This document shows, piece by piece, positions 11,488-12,825 of a DNA stretch of 12,825 bases. The notes beneath the pieces were generated by a model. It had not been told where the DNA came from. It saw nothing but the letters and a program-made list of their open reading frames with translations, and searched no databases. Source of the DNA: a bacterium (GTDB lineage: Bacteria; Atribacterota; JS1; SB-45; 34-128). Numbering within the stretch: the stretch's first letter is position 1; each line of letters begins with the position of its first letter. The stretch is from contig JAHIPN010000179.1 in assembly GCA_018894595.1 (NCBI GenBank), positions 1-12,825 of the forward strand, in the 5' to 3' direction. The position numbers and the translations under genes are program-made.

Positions 11488-12654
11488 ATGAAAATTATTT
11501 GTTCTCAAGAAAGTTTGTTGCACGGAATTCAAACAGTACAAAAGGGAATATCCAGTAGAATTGGATTACCTATCTACAACGGAATACTTTTTGAAGCGAA
11601 TGAGGATAATAAAGTCCATCTTTTCGCTACCGATTTAGAAATTGGGATAGACTGTTATATTCCAGCCCAGGTTATTGAGACCGGTTCTACAGTTATCCCC
11701 AGCAGAATAATAAGTGAATTAATTAAAAAGTTTCCTGAAGGAAAAATAGAGATAGAATGCACAGATAATAATATAACTACCGTTAAAGAAAATAACTCTA
11801 ATTATAAAATTTTAGGTTTTTCCGCAGAAGAATTCTCTAATTTTCCGGAAATAAAGATGAGAGCTAAAATTAAATTAAATCAAAAATTATTTAAAGAGAC
11901 TATTCAGCAGGTTATATTTTCCACCTCCCGCGATGAAAGTAAAACTTTTTTAAACGGAGCCCTATTTAAAATAATAGATAATAAAATTAAGGTAGTTACT
12001 ACCGATAGTCATAGACTATCTCTTAAAAATATTAAACCAATAAACATAGAAAAAACAACAACAGATGAAGAAATAGAAGTTATAATTCCTTATCGGGCTT
12101 TATCAGAATTGTCCAGGCTTCTTTTAGATAATGAGGAAGTATTTGCGGAAATCAGATTTGGGGAAAAACAGATAATGTTTATTTTATTTCCTGATGGTCA
12201 GAAGAACAGTATAAGAATATATTCCCGGTTAATAGAAGGGCATTTTCCTGATTATAAGCAGATAATTCCAGATTCTTTTAAAACCGAAATAAAAATAAAC
12301 ACTGAGGAATTTAGGGATAAAATGGAAAGAATTGCCCTTTTTGTAAGAGAAGATTTAAAGACAGTAAAGGTGGAAATAGCCAATAAAGAAAATAGTCAAA
12401 AAGAGGAAAGATGTGAAATAATTTTAAAAGCAGAAAGTCCGAGTACCGGAGAAGCTTCTGAAAAGATTTCCTGTTTAAAAAAAGGAGAAGATATTACTAT
12501 AACTTTTAATACTGATTATATTTTAGACGTGTTAAAGATAATAAAAAAAGAAAATACTATAATAAAGCTAAATGACCCGCTTAATCCGGCAATTATTACT
12601 CCGGACGAAGACAAAAATTACATTTATGTTCTAATGCCGGTAAGGACAGATTAA
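11488..12654 (+). CDS. dnaN: DNA polymerase III beta subunit (sliding clamp)
   Basis: A 388-residue beta clamp, which encircles DNA and tethers the replicative polymerase and other partners. Three clamp domains of about 120-130 residues each are expected. The start MKIICSQESLLHGIQTVQKG, the mid-protein FSTSRDESKTFLNGALF (144-160), TDSHRLSL (172-179) and the C-terminal YVLMPVR are family hallmarks; the last forms part of the peptide-binding pocket. It is about 15-20 residues longer than the E. coli clamp because of a charged loop in domain III (about NKENSQKEERC and following). ATG with AAAGGAG seven bases upstream. It lies 232 bases after dnaA, the standard order; recF or gyrB would normally follow, but none is visible before the window ends. 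Confidence 0.97.
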   Translation: MKIICSQESLLHGIQTVQKGISSRIGLPIYNGILFEANEDNKVHLFATDLEIGIDCYIPAQVIETGSTVIPSRIISELIKKFPEGKIEIECTDNNITTVKENNSNYKILGFSAEEFSNFPEIKMRAKIKLNQKLFKETIQQVIFSTSRDESKTFLNGALFKIIDNKIKVVTTDSHRLSLKNIKPINIEKTTTDEEIEVIIPYRALSELSRLLLDNEEVFAEIRFGEKQIMFILFPDGQKNSIRIYSRLIEGHFPDYKQIIPDSFKTEIKINTEEFRDKMERIALFVREDLKTVKVEIANKENSQKEERCEIILKAESPSTGEASEKISCLKKGEDITITFNTDYILDVLKIIKKENTIIKLNDPLNPAIITPDEDKNYIYVLMPVRTD

Positions 12655-12825
12655 TTAGCCGATAGCGAATAGTAATTCGTATCGCGTATTGCGTTAAAGA
12701 AATAAGATTCATAAACCATATGCCAGCTTCTTCCAGTAACTCCCCACAAATATATCTCTTTAGCTAAACAGCAATTAGACCCGGGCAATAATGAACTTAT
12801 AGATACTGGTTTTATTTCAAAATTC
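12655..12825. other. Spacer after dnaN with heptamer repeats; no gene identified
   Basis: Directly after the dnaN stop come TAGCCGA, TAGCGAA, TAGTAAT (12656-12676) and CGTATCG, CGTATTG, CGTTAAA (12678-12698), again 7-base period. From about 12711 to the edge, frames are open on both strands: the plus frame lacks any start codon, and the minus frame ends within the dnaN stop. Neither resembles RecF, GyrB or another expected neighbour. A gene fragment reaching in from beyond the edge cannot be excluded. Confidence 0.6.

Noticed and set aside
12711..12825. Open frames on both strands at the right edge
   Set aside because: The plus frame reads naturally in its last 25 codons but has an upstream stop and no start codon. 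The minus frame ends in repeat-derived sequence and overlaps the dnaN stop. I could not assign either to a family.

Overview
This window is the chromosomal replication-origin neighbourhood of a low-G+C bacterium, recognisable from gene order and protein motifs. Nine complete genes plus one gene cut by the left edge run leftward (minus strand). dnaA and dnaN run rightward. The strand switch lies between rpmH and dnaA, as expected if replication starts there. The core order (rpmH, rnpA, yidD, yidC, jag, mnmE, rsmG, parA, parB on one side; dnaA, dnaN on the other) is the classic bacterial origin cluster as seen in Bacillota. Asp23 and AmaP beyond parB also point to Bacillota or a Bacillota-like uncultured lineage such as Atribacterota. 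The phylum is an inference; no rRNA gene is present to settle it.

Layout, left to right. 1-1100: the start of a membrane protein resembling DUF401, then asp23-like and amaP-like genes. 1101-1516: repeat-filled spacer. 1517-3119: parB and parA, overlapping by 8 bases. 3120-3809: repeat-filled spacer with one parS site and a MITE-like palindromic element. 3810-4547: rsmG. 4557-5191: spacer with degenerate repeats, two pairs of DnaA boxes flanking a very A+T-rich stretch, and a second parS. 5192-6604: mnmE. 6773-9393: jag, yidC, yidD, rnpA and rpmH, the last two behind a consensus promoter. 9394-9878: the probable oriC. 9900-12654: dnaA and dnaN with a DnaA box between them. 12655-12825: repeats and nothing firmly identifiable.

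The genes cover initiation (DnaA), processive synthesis (DnaN), origin segregation (ParA, ParB, two parS), ribosome and RNA maturation (L34, RnpA, RsmG, MnmE, Jag), membrane insertion (YidC, YidD) and an envelope-associated module (AmaP, Asp23, DUF401-like). All the proteins are known families with intact key motifs. I see no defence island, phage, CRISPR or new enzyme system.

The unusual content is between the genes. mnmG, normally between mnmE and rsmG, is missing and its place holds an origin-like A+T-rich region. DnaA boxes come in groups spaced 11 bases apart. Almost every spacer outside the dnaA origin is built from mosaics of degenerate 7- or 8-base repeats, with two further palindromic repeat families.
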